Under the pieces are notes generated by a model. That model was not told the DNA's origin, made no database searches, and saw only the letters and a list, made by a program, of their open reading frames with translations. The translations under genes were made by a program, and so were the position numbers. A stretch of DNA of 64,000 bases from Paraburkholderia oxyphila NBRC 105797 (GTDB lineage Bacteria; Pseudomonadota; Gammaproteobacteria; Burkholderiales; Burkholderiaceae): contig NZ_BAYD01000021.1 of assembly GCF_000685075.1 (NCBI RefSeq), positions 57,708 to 121,707 on the forward strand, read 5' to 3'. Shown one piece after another: positions 7,621 to 16,722 of this stretch; the first letter of the stretch is position 1; every line of letters starts with the position of its first letter.

Positions 7621-7734
7621 GATTTACATTTCCTCAATAAACCCAAAAGGCCGGCGGGCAAAAACACCGTCTGACTGTCGCAAGACTGTCAGGCGGTGTC
7701 TCGTCGCACCGGCCCCACGTCGGTCAGGACGTGA

Positions 7735-8523
7735 TTATTTGATATCTTTCCAGTACGCGGCGTTCAGTCGCCACGCGAAAAAGCTCAGAACGCCGAGGAA
7801 CAGGAGCACCCAGACCCCAAGCTGCTTGCGGGTTTTCTGCTCCGGCTCGGCCATCCAGCCAAGGTATGCAACGAGGTCGGCCACAGCAGAATCATAATCC
7901 ACCGGTGAAAGCTTCCCCGGTGTGACCTGTTGGTACCCCACAAAACGGTGGATCTTTTCCCCCGTTTCCTCGTCCGTCATGTCTTCGAACTTCGCCGTGC
8001 GCACGCCCTGCAGTTGCCAGAGCACGTTGGGCATGCTCACGTTCTCGAACACCAAATTGTTCCAGCCGGTCGGACGCGTGTCGTCACGGTAGAAGCTGCG
8101 CAGATACGTGTACAGCCAGTCGCGCCCTTTCGCGCGCGCCTCCACGGAGAGGTCCGGCGGCGCCACGCCGAACCATGCCTTGGCGTCGTCCTGTCGCATC
8201 GCGATGGACATCGTGTTGCCGACCTTGTCCGTCGTGAACAGCAGATTATCTTCGATCTGCTTCTGCGGGATGCCGATCGCTTCCAGCCGGCTGTAGCGCA
8301 TCAGGTTCGCACTATGGCAATTCAGACAATAGTTTACAAACAATTGCGCGCCATGTTGCAGCGAAGCAAGATTTTCCCCGTTATCGGGTGCGCGGTCGAG
8401 CGGAATGTTTTCCTGCGCAATCGCCGATCCCGCCCCCAATCCCATCGCGCACGCCAGCGCCAATCCGGCGACACCCGTACCTGTTGCCCGTGCGAGCGTC
8501 GAAAAGAGAGATTTCATCATCAT
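7735..8523 (-). CDS. petC: Cytochrome c1 of the bc1 complex
   Basis: 262 residues. A signal peptide covers about residues 1-36 (cut after SAIA). Heme c attaches through C66, C69 and H70 (CLNCH), and SMPNVLW near 160-170 supplies the axial methionine. A C-terminal membrane helix (LGVWVLLFLGVLSFFAW) anchors it on the periplasmic side. It passes electrons from the Rieske protein to soluble cytochrome c. It is the last gene of petABC, 18 bp after petB. Confidence 0.96.
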   Translation of the reverse strand: MMMKSLFSTLARATGTGVAGLALACAMGLGAGSAIAQENIPLDRAPDNGENLASLQHGAQLFVNYCLNCHSANLMRYSRLEAIGIPQKQIEDNLLFTTDKVGNTMSIAMRQDDAKAWFGVAPPDLSVEARAKGRDWLYTYLRSFYRDDTRPTGWNNLVFENVSMPNVLWQLQGVRTAKFEDMTDEETGEKIHRFVGYQQVTPGKLSPVDYDSAVADLVAYLGWMAEPEQKTRKQLGVWVLLFLGVLSFFAWRLNAAYWKDIK

Positions 8524-8541
8524 GTCTTCCTCGCTCGCTGA

Positions 8542-9939
8542 TTAATGGGGCTTGAACTGCACGCGCTCGGGCGGCTGCTTGAAGGTGCCAAGCCGCGTCC
8601 AGAAAGGCATGCCGAGGAAGAATGCGAAATAGACGAGTGCGCAGATCTGGGCGATCAGCGTCGCCGCCGGCGACGGCGGCCGGGTGCCGAGGAACCCGAG
8701 CGTCAGGAACGCGAACACGAAGATCGCGAGAAACACTTTGTGGAACATCGGCCGGTAGCGAATCGACTTCACCGGCGCGCGGTCGAGCCACGGCAGGAAG
8801 AAGAGCGAGATCACCGCCGTGCCCATCACCACGACGCCCCAGAACTTCGACTCCGTGAAGGCCATCGCGAGGACCACGAGAATCGCCAGCACCGGCAGGC
8901 CCGCGCGCCACTTGCCGCGCGCACGCACGAGTGCGAGCAGGCCGAGCAGCGCGACCACGATCATCAGCACGATCTTGAACGGGTCGGTGGTGGCGCGCAG
9001 CATCGCGTAGAACGCCGTGAAGTACCAGACCGGCGCGATCTCAGGCGGCGTCTGCAGCGGGTTGGCCGGGATGAAGTTGTTGGCTTCGAGGAAGTAGCCG
9101 CCCATCTCCGGCGCGAAGAAGATGATCGCCGCGAAGATCATCAGGAAGATGCACACGCCCATGAAGTCGTGCACGGAGTAGTACGGATGGAACGGGATGC
9201 CGTCGAGCGGAATGCCGTTCGCGTCCTTTTTCTCCTTGATCTCGATGCCATCGGGGTTGTTCGAGCCCACTTCATGCAGCGCCACGACGTGGGCGATCAC
9301 GAGCCCGATCAGCACGAGCGGGATCGCGATCACGTGGAAGGCGAAGAAGCGGTTGAGCGTGACGTCCGAGACCACGTAGTCGCCGCGGATCCACAGCGAC
9401 AGGTCCGGGCCGATGAAGGGAATCGCCGAGAACAGGTTCACGATCACCTGCGCGCCCCAGAACGACATCTGGCCCCACGGCAGCAGATAGCCGAAGAACG
9501 CTTCGGCCATCAGGCAGAGGAAGATCGCGCAGCCGAAGATCCAGACGAGCTCGCGCGGCTTGCGGTACGAACCGTACAGCAGCCCGCGGAACATGTGCAG
9601 ATACACGACCACGAAGAACATCGACGCGCCCGTGGAGTGCATGTAGCGGATCAGCCAGCCCCACGGCACCTCGCGCATGATGTACTCGACCGACGCGAAC
9701 GCGAGCGTCGAGTCGGGCTTGTAGTTCATGGTGAGGAAGATGCCGGTGACGATCTGGTTCACCAGCACCAGCAGCGCGAGCGAGCCGAAGAAGTACCAGA
9801 AGTTGAAGTTCTTCGGCGCGTAGTACTCGGAGACGTGCGCTTTCCATGTCGACGTCATCGGAAAGCGCTTGTCGATCCAGCCGGTCAGCCCCGAAGACGC
9901 GCTCGTCGTGTCCAGTTCCTTTTCGTGTCCCGTGGCCAT
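8542..9939 (-). CDS. petB: Cytochrome b of the bc1 complex
   Basis: 465 residues. It is the multi-span core subunit that oxidises ubiquinol and carries hemes bL and bH. The segment LLPWGQMSFWGAQV is the conserved Qo-side motif, and a proline-rich ...HPYYSVHDF... loop is present. About eight or more membrane helices are visible. The ATG at 9939-9937 overlaps the petA stop by one base (TGATG); the much longer upstream reading frame is a shadow of petA and has arginine-rich composition. Confidence 0.96.
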   Translation of the reverse strand: MATGHEKELDTTSASSGLTGWIDKRFPMTSTWKAHVSEYYAPKNFNFWYFFGSLALLVLVNQIVTGIFLTMNYKPDSTLAFASVEYIMREVPWGWLIRYMHSTGASMFFVVVYLHMFRGLLYGSYRKPRELVWIFGCAIFLCLMAEAFFGYLLPWGQMSFWGAQVIVNLFSAIPFIGPDLSLWIRGDYVVSDVTLNRFFAFHVIAIPLVLIGLVIAHVVALHEVGSNNPDGIEIKEKKDANGIPLDGIPFHPYYSVHDFMGVCIFLMIFAAIIFFAPEMGGYFLEANNFIPANPLQTPPEIAPVWYFTAFYAMLRATTDPFKIVLMIVVALLGLLALVRARGKWRAGLPVLAILVVLAMAFTESKFWGVVVMGTAVISLFFLPWLDRAPVKSIRYRPMFHKVFLAIFVFAFLTLGFLGTRPPSPAATLIAQICALVYFAFFLGMPFWTRLGTFKQPPERVQFKPH

Positions 9940-10559
9940 CACGCTTCTCCTTGTTCGTCCTTGCCGATCACGATCTGCGTCGGGGACGTGAACATGTAGC
10001 GGGGGATGTCGAGGTTCTGCGGCGCGGGCTTGTTCTTGAACACGCGGCCGGAGAGATCGTAGGTGGAGCCGTGGCACGGGCACAGGAAGCCGCCGGGCCA
10101 GTCGTCGGGCAAGTTGGGCTGCGGGCCCTCCTGGAAGCGCGGCGTGGGCGTGCAGCCCAGATGCGTGCACACGGCCACGGCCACGAGGATGTTCTGGTGC
10201 TCGGCGCGCGAGCGGTATTCGTTCTTGCAGTAATCCGGCATCGGCATGGAGAACGGATGCTCGGAGTTCGGGTCCGCCAGCTCGGGGTCGGCCTTCTTGC
10301 AGTCGGCCAGCATGCGCTCGGTGCGGTTCAGGATCCACACGGGCTTGCCGCGCCAGGCCACGGTCAGCATCGAGCCGGGTTCGAGTCCGCTGATGTCGAC
10401 TTCGACCGGCGCGCCGGCAGCGCGGGCTTTTTCGGATGGTGCAAACGAAGCTACGAAGGGTACGACAGTGGCAACACCTCCTATGCCACCTGCTACGGAC
10501 GTCGCAATCAGCCAGGTACGGCGGCTGCCATCGACGCGGTCGTTCTCATTGTCTCGCAT
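9939..10559 (-). CDS. petA: Rieske iron-sulfur subunit of the bc1 complex
   Basis: 206 residues. A twin-arginine N-terminus (SRRTWLIATSVAGG) acts as uncleaved membrane anchor and Tat export signal, which links it to the tatABC genes in this window. The 2Fe-2S cluster ligands sit in CTHLGC and CPCHGS. It is the first gene of petABC. The ATG at 10559 has GGGG seven bases upstream; the preceding GTG is a possible alternative. The promoter should lie in the roughly 280 bp to the right, which hold no gene. Confidence 0.96.
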   Translation of the reverse strand: MRDNENDRVDGSRRTWLIATSVAGGIGGVATVVPFVASFAPSEKARAAGAPVEVDISGLEPGSMLTVAWRGKPVWILNRTERMLADCKKADPELADPNSEHPFSMPMPDYCKNEYRSRAEHQNILVAVAVCTHLGCTPTPRFQEGPQPNLPDDWPGGFLCPCHGSTYDLSGRVFKNKPAPQNLDIPRYMFTSPTQIVIGKDEQGEA

Positions 10560-10843
10560 CACATCGCCCCACTTCTGAGTTGGATTTTTCCGTCACGCCA
10601 GCTGTCCCGCGGTGCTGCCGAACGCTAGTTTGCGCGAATGGAGTTGGCATTTACAAGGGGCGTTCACCAAAAAGCGGGCGAAGTCCTTGATAACTCGGGG
10701 TTTTCCCCCAGAAAACGGGGCCATTTTCTTTTCATCTTGTAAACGCCCGCTGAATAAGACATGCCGATGCGCTCCGCCATGAGTCGATCGGGCGAAGCGC
10801 AAAGACAATCGGCCGCTCGATTGCGCCGCTCAAACCACCCCGC

Positions 10844-11590
10844 TCAAACGGGATTGTGGATATCGATGAAAAGATGCTCGATGTCGAACGCCTCCGCCAG
10901 GTGCGCGCCCACCGCCTGCACGCCAAACCGCTCGGTGGCGTGATGGCCCGCGGCAAGGAACGCCACGCCGCTCTCGGCCGAGGTATGGGTGATCGGCTCG
11001 GAGATTTCGCCGGTCAGGAAGACATCGGCGCCCGCTTCGATCGCCGCATCGAAGAGACTTTGCGCCGCGCCCGTGCACCATGCCACGTGGCGCAGCTCCC
11101 AATCGGGGTCGCCGAGCACGAGCGGTGTGCGGCCCAGCGTCTGCTCGACCTGCGCCGTGAAGTGCGCGAGCGTGATGGGCATGGGCAGCGTGGTCATCCA
11201 GCCGAGGTCCTGGTCGCCGAAGCGTTTTTCGCCGATCCAGCCGAGTTTGGCGCCCAACTGCGCGTTATTGCCCAGCTCGGGATGGCAGTCGAGCGGCAGA
11301 TGGTAGGCAAACAGATTGAGGTCGTTGGCAAGCAGCGCTTTCAGGCGGTGGTACTTGCGCCCCGTGATCTGCGGCGGCTCGTTGCGCCAGAAATAGCCAT
11401 GGTGCACGAGCACGGCGTCGGCGCCCCACTCCAGCGCCGCTTCGAGGAAGGCAAGCGAGGCCGTGACGCCGGTCGCGATCCTCTCCACGCGCCGCCGCCC
11501 CTCGACCTGCAGGCCATTCGGGCAGTAGTCCTTGAACCGCGCGGATTCCAGAAGATTGTTCAGATACAATTCCAGTTCGATCCGATCCAT
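10844..11590 (-). CDS. Nif3-like dinuclear metal-centre protein (GTP cyclohydrolase I type 2 homolog)
   Basis: 248 residues, typical for the YbgI/Nif3 family, which forms hexameric toroids with a two-metal site and whose substrate is not settled. Metal-binding signatures are visible as VLVHHGYFW near 61-69, AYHLPLDCHPELGNN near 95-109 and AAGHHATE near the C-terminus. It is divergent from the degS-like gene, with only 19 bp between the two start codons, so each promoter must overlap the other's leader or coding sequence. Confidence 0.92.
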   Translation of the reverse strand: MDRIELELYLNNLLESARFKDYCPNGLQVEGRRRVERIATGVTASLAFLEAALEWGADAVLVHHGYFWRNEPPQITGRKYHRLKALLANDLNLFAYHLPLDCHPELGNNAQLGAKLGWIGEKRFGDQDLGWMTTLPMPITLAHFTAQVEQTLGRTPLVLGDPDWELRHVAWCTGAAQSLFDAAIEAGADVFLTGEISEPITHTSAESGVAFLAAGHHATERFGVQAVGAHLAEAFDIEHLFIDIHNPV

Positions 11591-11609
11591 ATAATCCTCT
11601 AATCTTCAG

Positions 11610-12827
11610 ATGCTTAGACGCTTTTGGCTGTTCTTCGCCCAGGCGGTGACGGTCCTGCTGGCGTTGATGTTCATCATCGCGACGCTCAAGCCGCAGTGGC
11701 TCCAGCATCAGGGGCAACTCGGCAAGCAGCTCGCGGAACCGATCGTTGCCCTGCGGGAGGTGGCGCCGGGCATTGGCGGCGGCCCCGCGCAAGGTTCCTA
11801 TGCGGACGCGGCCCAGAAGGCGATGCCCGCGGTCGTCAACGTATTCTCGAGCAAGGACGGGTCGCTGCCGCCCGACCCGCGCCAGAACGACCCGCTATTC
11901 CGCTACTTTTTCGGCAATCCCAATAACAACCGCAAGCAGCAGGAACAGCCTGCGGCGAACCTCGGTTCGGGCGTCATTGTCAGTCCGGACGGTTACATTC
12001 TAACGAACCAGCACGTGATCGACGGCGCCGATCAGATTGAAATCGCGCTCTCCGACGGCCGCACCACCAACGCGAAGGTGATCGGCATCGACCCGGAGAC
12101 CGATCTCGCCGTGCTCAAGATCAACCTGCCGAACCTGCCCACCATCACGCTCGGACGCATGGATCAGGCGCGCGTGGGCGACGTCGTGCTCGCCATCGGC
12201 AACCCGTTCGGCGTGGGCCAGACCGTGACGATGGGGATCATCAGCGCGCTCGGGCGCAATCACCTCGGCATCAACACTTTCGAGAACTTCATCCAGACCG
12301 ACGCGCCAATCAACCCGGGCAACTCGGGCGGCGCGCTCGTCGACGTCAACGGCAATCTGCTCGGCATCAACACGGCCATCTATTCACGCTCGGGCGGCTC
12401 GCTCGGCATCGGCTTCGCCATTCCCGTCTCCACGGCGCGCAGCGTGCTGGAGAGCATCATCACGACGGGCTCGGTCACGCGCGGCTGGATCGGCGTGGAG
12501 CCGCAGGACGTGACGCCCGAGATCGCCGAGTCGTTCGGGCTGAACCAGAAGTCGGGCGCGATCGTCGCGGGCGTGCTGCAGGGCGGCCCCGCCGACAAGG
12601 CCGGCATCAAGCCGGGCGACGTCCTGACCGCGGTGAACGGCGAAGCGATCACCGACACCACGCGCCTGCTGAACGTCATTGCGCAGATCAAGCCGGGCAC
12701 CAGCGCCAAGGTCCACCTCGTGCGCAAGAACAAGGACATGGACCTCGACGTGATGATCGGCAAGCGCCCGCCGCCGCCGAAGCAGCCCGCGAACCAGGAC
12801 GAAGAAGGCGACGACGACGGAGGCTGA
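11610..12827 (+). CDS. HtrA/Do-family periplasmic serine protease, single PDZ (DegS-like)
   Basis: 405 residues. A short cytoplasmic start and one membrane helix (about 6-25) act as anchor or signal. The trypsin-like domain carries H135 (TNQHV), D165 (ETDLAVLK) and S239 (GNSGGAL). One PDZ domain covers about 290-385, and an acidic tail (EEGDDDGG) ends the protein. A single PDZ and an N-terminal anchor resemble DegS, the sensor protease of envelope stress, but naming it DegS, DegQ or MucD from sequence alone is not secure. A strong terminator follows. Confidence 0.93.
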   Translation: MLRRFWLFFAQAVTVLLALMFIIATLKPQWLQHQGQLGKQLAEPIVALREVAPGIGGGPAQGSYADAAQKAMPAVVNVFSSKDGSLPPDPRQNDPLFRYFFGNPNNNRKQQEQPAANLGSGVIVSPDGYILTNQHVIDGADQIEIALSDGRTTNAKVIGIDPETDLAVLKINLPNLPTITLGRMDQARVGDVVLAIGNPFGVGQTVTMGIISALGRNHLGINTFENFIQTDAPINPGNSGGALVDVNGNLLGINTAIYSRSGGSLGIGFAIPVSTARSVLESIITTGSVTRGWIGVEPQDVTPEIAESFGLNQKSGAIVAGVLQGGPADKAGIKPGDVLTAVNGEAITDTTRLLNVIAQIKPGTSAKVHLVRKNKDMDLDVMIGKRPPPPKQPANQDEEGDDDGG

Positions 12828-12928
12828 CCGGAACGCCCGCGACGTGGGCTCACCGCTCACGTTGCCGCCAGCGCGCATTCGCTGACTGGCGCCCTCGCCT
12901 GCGCCGCGCAGCGAAGCGAGAGAAGCAA

Positions 12929-12968
12929 AAAAGGCCGCGAACGTCACCGTTCGCGGCCTTTCTTTTTG
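12929..12968. terminator. Bidirectional terminator between degS-like gene and tatC
   Basis: A perfect 13-bp GC-rich inverted repeat (AAGGCCGCGAACG with its complement around TCAC, 12931-12960) is flanked by an A-run on the left and a T-run on the right. It suits both converging transcripts. Confidence 0.9.
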
Positions 12969-13009
12969 GACTTTACCGGCTTCGGGCCCGCACGCCTGAG
13001 CGCGCCCCG

Positions 13010-13792
13010 TCAGCTCGTTGCCTCACTCTCGTCGACAGCCTTCTTCTCGCCGGTCCCGACGAAGAGTCTCGCCGCGATAATCCCCGCCTCGTACAGCACG
13101 ATCAGCGGGAGCGCGAGAATGAGCTGCGAAAACACATCCGGCGGCGTGACGACCGCGGCAACGATGAACGCGCCGACGATCACATAGGGACGAATCTCCT
13201 TGAGCTTCTTGACCGTCAGCACGCCCATGCGCACGAGCAGCACGACGACAATCGGCACTTCGAAGGTCACACCGAACGCGAGGAACATCGTGAGCACGAA
13301 GCTCAGGTAATTGTCGATATCGGTGGTCATCTCCGCACCGAGCGGCGCGTTGTAATGCGCCATCACGCGGAAGATGGTGGGAAACACCACGAAATACGCG
13401 AACGCCATGCCGCACAGGAACAGCGTATAGCTGCTCGCCACCAGCGGCCCGACCAGCTTCTTCTCGTGCTGATAGAGGCCTGGCGCCACGAACGCCCAGA
13501 TCTGATAGAGCACGACCGGCAAGGCGATCACGAAGGCGACGAGCATCGTCACCTTCATCGGCACGAAGAACGAGCCGGTCACGTCGGTGACGATCATCTT
13601 GCCGTCGCGCGGCAGGTTCTGCATCAACGGGCGGGCGAGCAGCCTGAAGATGTCGGGCGCCCAGTACACGAGCCCGACGAACACGACGATCACGGCAATG
13701 CCCGCGCGAATGATGCGGTCGCGCAGCTCGACGAGGTGCGAGATGAAGGTCTCTTCAGTGCCCTCGTCCTGTCTTTGTTGGGGGTCGCTCAC
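13010..13792 (-). CDS. tatC: Twin-arginine translocase subunit TatC
   Basis: 260 residues with six membrane helices. The N-terminal motif FISHLVELRDRIIRA is the TatC signature, and the glutamate/proline-rich periplasmic loop (FVAPGLYQHEKK) is conserved. TatC binds the twin-arginine signal, for example that of the Rieske protein encoded at 10559. It is the last gene of tatABC and ends against a strong terminator. Confidence 0.97.
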   Translation of the reverse strand: MSDPQQRQDEGTEETFISHLVELRDRIIRAGIAVIVVFVGLVYWAPDIFRLLARPLMQNLPRDGKMIVTDVTGSFFVPMKVTMLVAFVIALPVVLYQIWAFVAPGLYQHEKKLVGPLVASSYTLFLCGMAFAYFVVFPTIFRVMAHYNAPLGAEMTTDIDNYLSFVLTMFLAFGVTFEVPIVVVLLVRMGVLTVKKLKEIRPYVIVGAFIVAAVVTPPDVFSQLILALPLIVLYEAGIIAARLFVGTGEKKAVDESEATS

Positions 13793-13849
13793 ACCGGCCC
13801 TCGGGGGTTGGAGATGGACAAGTTCAGACTCGACTGCGGTATCGGAGCA

Positions 13850-14419
13850 TCAGAAGAAGCGCGTGGGACGGCGCAAGCTGGCCGGCGTATGCTGCGCGAC
13901 GCGCGCGGCACCCGATTGCACGCGCGTGCGTCGCAGCGTCGCCCGTTTGTACCACGTGGGCGTTGCCGTTTGCTTCACGCGCCAGTTCTTGCGTTTGCCG
14001 CCGGTTGCGTTAGACGCGTTACCCGAGCGCCATGACGTGGCGCCCGAACCATCGGCCGTGCCGGACGTCCCGAACGCGCTGCCTTGCGCCGGGTCCGAAG
14101 CGGCGCCGCCCGCGATGCTGGGGGCCCCACCCGTGCCGACGTTCCAGGCCTCGTTCAGCTCGGTCTCCTGCTTGTGCAGGTTATCGTGAACGGTTTTCTC
14201 GACGTTTTGCGCGGCCTGTTCGAATTCGCCCTTCATGCGGCGCAACTCGTCCAGTTCGATCTCGCGCGTGACTTCCGCCTTGACGTCGTTGATATAGCGC
14301 TGCGCGCGGCCAAACAGGGCGCCGGCCGTACGCGCGACGCGCGGCAGCCGTTCCGGTCCGAGAACGACCAGCGCGACGACGCCGATCAGCGCCATCTTGG
14401 TTAGACCCAGATCGAGCAT
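13850..14419 (-). CDS. tatB: Twin-arginine translocase subunit TatB
   Basis: 189 residues. The N-terminal membrane helix with the TatB hallmark LGPERLPRVART is followed by an amphipathic helix and a charged coiled region to about residue 85. The remaining 100 residues are low-complexity Gly/Ser/Ala, then Arg-rich, which is longer than the functional core of TatB. It pairs with TatC in signal-peptide recognition. Its position between tatA and tatC is the standard order. Confidence 0.95.
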   Translation of the reverse strand: MLDLGLTKMALIGVVALVVLGPERLPRVARTAGALFGRAQRYINDVKAEVTREIELDELRRMKGEFEQAAQNVEKTVHDNLHKQETELNEAWNVGTGGAPSIAGGAASDPAQGSAFGTSGTADGSGATSWRSGNASNATGGKRKNWRVKQTATPTWYKRATLRRTRVQSGAARVAQHTPASLRRPTRFF

Positions 14420-14468
14420 GAATGAAGCTTTCCGTCAGCCTTGGGGCGGGAAATAACGGCTGCCGCGC

Positions 14469-14711
14469 TTAGCGGTAGTCGTTCGAACGCGGGGTCTTGT
14501 CCTTGGCGTCGACATCGACCGTGCCGCCGTTGTTCGGCAGCTCGCGCTTTTGCGTATCGGCGCCGGACTCCTCGCCCTCGCGCATGCCTTCCTTGAAACC
14601 CTTCACCGCGCCGCCCAGATCGCTGCCGATATTGCGCAGCTTCTTCGTGCCAAAGACGAGCGCCACGATCAACAACACGATCAGCCAGTGCCAAATGCTC
14701 AACGAACCCAT
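14469..14711 (-). CDS. tatA: Twin-arginine translocase subunit TatA
   Basis: 80 residues: one membrane helix (IWHWLIVLLIVALVFG), the FGTKKLRNIGSDLGGAVKGF hinge and amphipathic helix, and a polar tail. TatA oligomers form the translocation path. The ATG at 14711 gives the family-typical start MGSLSIWHW, with AAGGAG upstream; an upstream start adding ten residues is rejected. The 246 bp between it and the HIT gene contain no gene. Confidence 0.96.
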   Translation of the reverse strand: MGSLSIWHWLIVLLIVALVFGTKKLRNIGSDLGGAVKGFKEGMREGEESGADTQKRELPNNGGTVDVDAKDKTPRSNDYR

Positions 14712-14957
14712 GATCAAAACTCTCCTTAACCCCGTTGCCACGCCTCATGCGCAGCGAAAAAACCGTGTCGCGCGAACGCGCTTCCTGACGCCCGTGCCGA
14801 TCGACTGGTCCGGCGTGGCGCCATGCCTGGCGCGCCTGGCGGGTTGCCGGGCTGCGTGCCCGGTATGGTAACTGCAAGCTATTTCGGCTGCGTGGCAACG
14901 TGCCCTTTTTCTCGGCCGCCCCTGGGATTGTGCCGTCTTGCCGCGCAAGCGCCCGGT

Positions 14958-15326
14958 CTATCCCATGCGCTGCCACGGACGCGGTCCGGACAGCAGATGC
15001 GCGTGCAGGTGATAGACCTCCTGGCCGCCGCCGGGCCCCGTGTTCACCACGGTGCGATAGCCGGTCTCACCGCCCGTGTAGGACACGCCCAGATCCCTCG
15101 CCAGCCGCGCGACCAATACAAACATTCTACCAAGCAGCGGGGCTTCGTTTTCACCGCAGTCCGCGAGGGTGGATATATGTTGGCGCGGAATGACCAGCAC
15201 GTGAGTTTGTGCTGCGGGCCGAATGTCCCGGAACGCGACGAACTCGTCGTCTTCATAGACGCGCGTGCTGGGGATCAGGCCGTCGGCGATCTTGCAAAAG
15301 AGACAGGTGCTGCGGTCGTGACTCAT
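14958..15326 (-). CDS. HIT-family nucleotide-binding hydrolase
   Basis: 122 residues. A zinc-type N-terminus (CLFCKI) and the histidine triad H106, H108, H110 (HLHAHLL) identify an HIT/Hint protein, a purine nucleoside phosphoramidase family. In betaproteobacteria this gene commonly sits between his genes and tatA. The sequence does not show its physiological substrate. Confidence 0.93.
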   Translation of the reverse strand: MSHDRSTCLFCKIADGLIPSTRVYEDDEFVAFRDIRPAAQTHVLVIPRQHISTLADCGENEAPLLGRMFVLVARLARDLGVSYTGGETGYRTVVNTGPGGGQEVYHLHAHLLSGPRPWQRMG

Positions 15327-15396
15327 GGTGCTCCTGGGCCGCCGTATGGGGAGAAAGCGTGTCGGGTTCCGCGCACGGTCCCAATCTGCCGCAGCG

Positions 15397-15801
15397 TCAG
15401 AGCCACGCGCGTGGATCGGACAGCGGCTTGTTGTCGTACAGGTACAGCCAGCCTTTGATGATACGGTACAACGTCCAGATTCCGACAGCCCACAAAATCG
15501 GAATACCGATCACGACGACGAAGAGCGCGCCGCCGATCAGCGTTCCGGCGAGCCCGAGCCAGAACGTGCGGATCTGCCACGTGAAGTGCTGCTCGTAAGG
15601 CGTGCCGGCCGCTTCGTCGCGCTTGATGTAATTGATGATGATCGCCACGAGCACGGTCACGCCACCCGTGAGCAAGAAGATCGCGTAGAGCCCGTAGAGG
15701 ATATGCGTGAGGGTGCGAAGGCTGCGCAGACGATCCGCGTCGAGCGGATCGTGCTCCGGGGCGCGGTAGGCAGGAGGCGGGCAATCGCCGGGCGTGGACA
15801 T
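15397..15801 (-). CDS. DUF4870-type membrane protein
   Basis: 134 residues. A proline-rich N-terminus precedes LRTLTHILYGLYAIFLLTGG, then further helices ending in GIWTLYRIIKGWLYL, with IKRDEAAGTPYEQHFTWQIRTFW between them. This is the pattern of the DUF4870/YidB-like inner-membrane family of unknown function. The ATG at 15801 has GGAG nine bases upstream; an ATG three codons earlier would sit directly against that site. It lies between hisE and the HIT gene in the same direction. Confidence 0.85.
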   Translation of the reverse strand: MSTPGDCPPPAYRAPEHDPLDADRLRSLRTLTHILYGLYAIFLLTGGVTVLVAIIINYIKRDEAAGTPYEQHFTWQIRTFWLGLAGTLIGGALFVVVIGIPILWAVGIWTLYRIIKGWLYLYDNKPLSDPRAWL

Positions 15802-15927
15802 GGGTGGCATCTCCAGTCAGGTCGGTGGCGACACACGCCTCGCGTGCGTCACCTGGGCCAGTATCGCTGCGATGACTCGACCCAATAATTCGACCCGAAT
15901 CCGCGGCCCGAATTCAGTCCCGCAGCG

Positions 15928-16296
15928 TCATTCGCCGTTTTCTTCGCGCTCGCGGCTCTTGCGCAGCGCCTTCTCCTCGAGGCCCGAGAGCCCCTCACGG
16001 CGCTCCAGCTCCGCCAGCACATCGGCCGGGCTCAGGTCGAAGTGCGAGAGCGTGACGAGGCAGTGGAACCACAGATCGGCCATCTCGCCGACCAGCGCCT
16101 TCGGCGCGCCGCCCTGACGCACGTCCTTCGCGGCCAGCACGACTTCGGTCGCCTCTTCGCCCACCTTCTTGAGCACGGCGTCGTCGCCCTTATGGAACAG
16201 GCGTGCGACGTAGGAAGCGTCCGGGTCGCCGCCCTTGCGGCTGTCGATCACCGCCGCGAGGCGCAGCAGGGTGTCGTTGGTGTTCAGTTGCGTCAT
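15928..16296 (-). CDS. hisE: Phosphoribosyl-ATP pyrophosphatase
   Basis: 122 residues. It catalyses the second step of histidine synthesis, removing pyrophosphate from PR-ATP. The MazG-like core shows the metal-binding KVGEEATEVVLAAKD and EMADLWFHCLV motifs. The ATG at 16296 overlaps the hisI stop by 4 bp. Here hisI and hisE are separate genes, unlike the fused enterobacterial form. It is the last his gene of the cluster. Confidence 0.96.
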   Translation of the reverse strand: MTQLNTNDTLLRLAAVIDSRKGGDPDASYVARLFHKGDDAVLKKVGEEATEVVLAAKDVRQGGAPKALVGEMADLWFHCLVTLSHFDLSPADVLAELERREGLSGLEEKALRKSREREENGE

Positions 16297-16718
16297 TTGT
16301 AGATGTGTTCGGGGTCTTTCAGCACGGGATCGACGGCGACCCAGCGGCCTTCGTCGACGGTGCCTTCGAATTGCTGGAAAAAGCACGAGTGACGGCCCGT
16401 GTGGCACGCGATGTTCGACACCTGCTCGACCTTGAGCAGCACGACGTCCTCGTCGCAGTCGAGGCGAATGTCGTGCACGTGCTGCACGTGGCCCGACTCC
16501 TCGCCCTTGAACCACAGGCGCTGGCGCGAGCGCGAAAAGTACACCGCGCGGCGCAGCTCGACCGTCTTGGCCAGCGCTTCGCGGTTCATCCACGCGAACA
16601 TCAGCACGTCGCCGGTCGTGGCTTCCTGCGCGATCACGGGCACGAGGCCGTTGGCGTCCCAGTTGACCTTGTCGAGCCAGCCGGCCTTCGCGATGTCGTG
16701 GGTTTGTGCGTTGTTCAT
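16293..16718 (-). CDS. hisI: Phosphoribosyl-AMP cyclohydrolase
   Basis: 141 residues. It opens the adenine ring of PR-AMP in the third step of histidine synthesis. Zinc and metal ligands are visible as C105 and C112 in CHTGRHSC and in the LDCDED stretch (87-91). It starts 4 bp after the hisF stop and overlaps hisE by 4 bp, so the three are translated together. Confidence 0.97.
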   Translation of the reverse strand: MNNAQTHDIAKAGWLDKVNWDANGLVPVIAQEATTGDVLMFAWMNREALAKTVELRRAVYFSRSRQRLWFKGEESGHVQHVHDIRLDCDEDVVLLKVEQVSNIACHTGRHSCFFQQFEGTVDEGRWVAVDPVLKDPEHIYK

Positions 16719-16722
16719 GGCG

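Noticed and set aside
7126..7674. Plus-strand frame opposite sspA
   Set aside because: Antisense to the conserved sspA and rich in Val/Arg/Asp; no ribosome site or motif.
8542..10338. Cytochrome b with a 133-residue N-terminal extension
   Set aside because: The extension is the petA coding region read in another frame; the TGATG junction and the family start MATGHEKEL fix the start at 9939.
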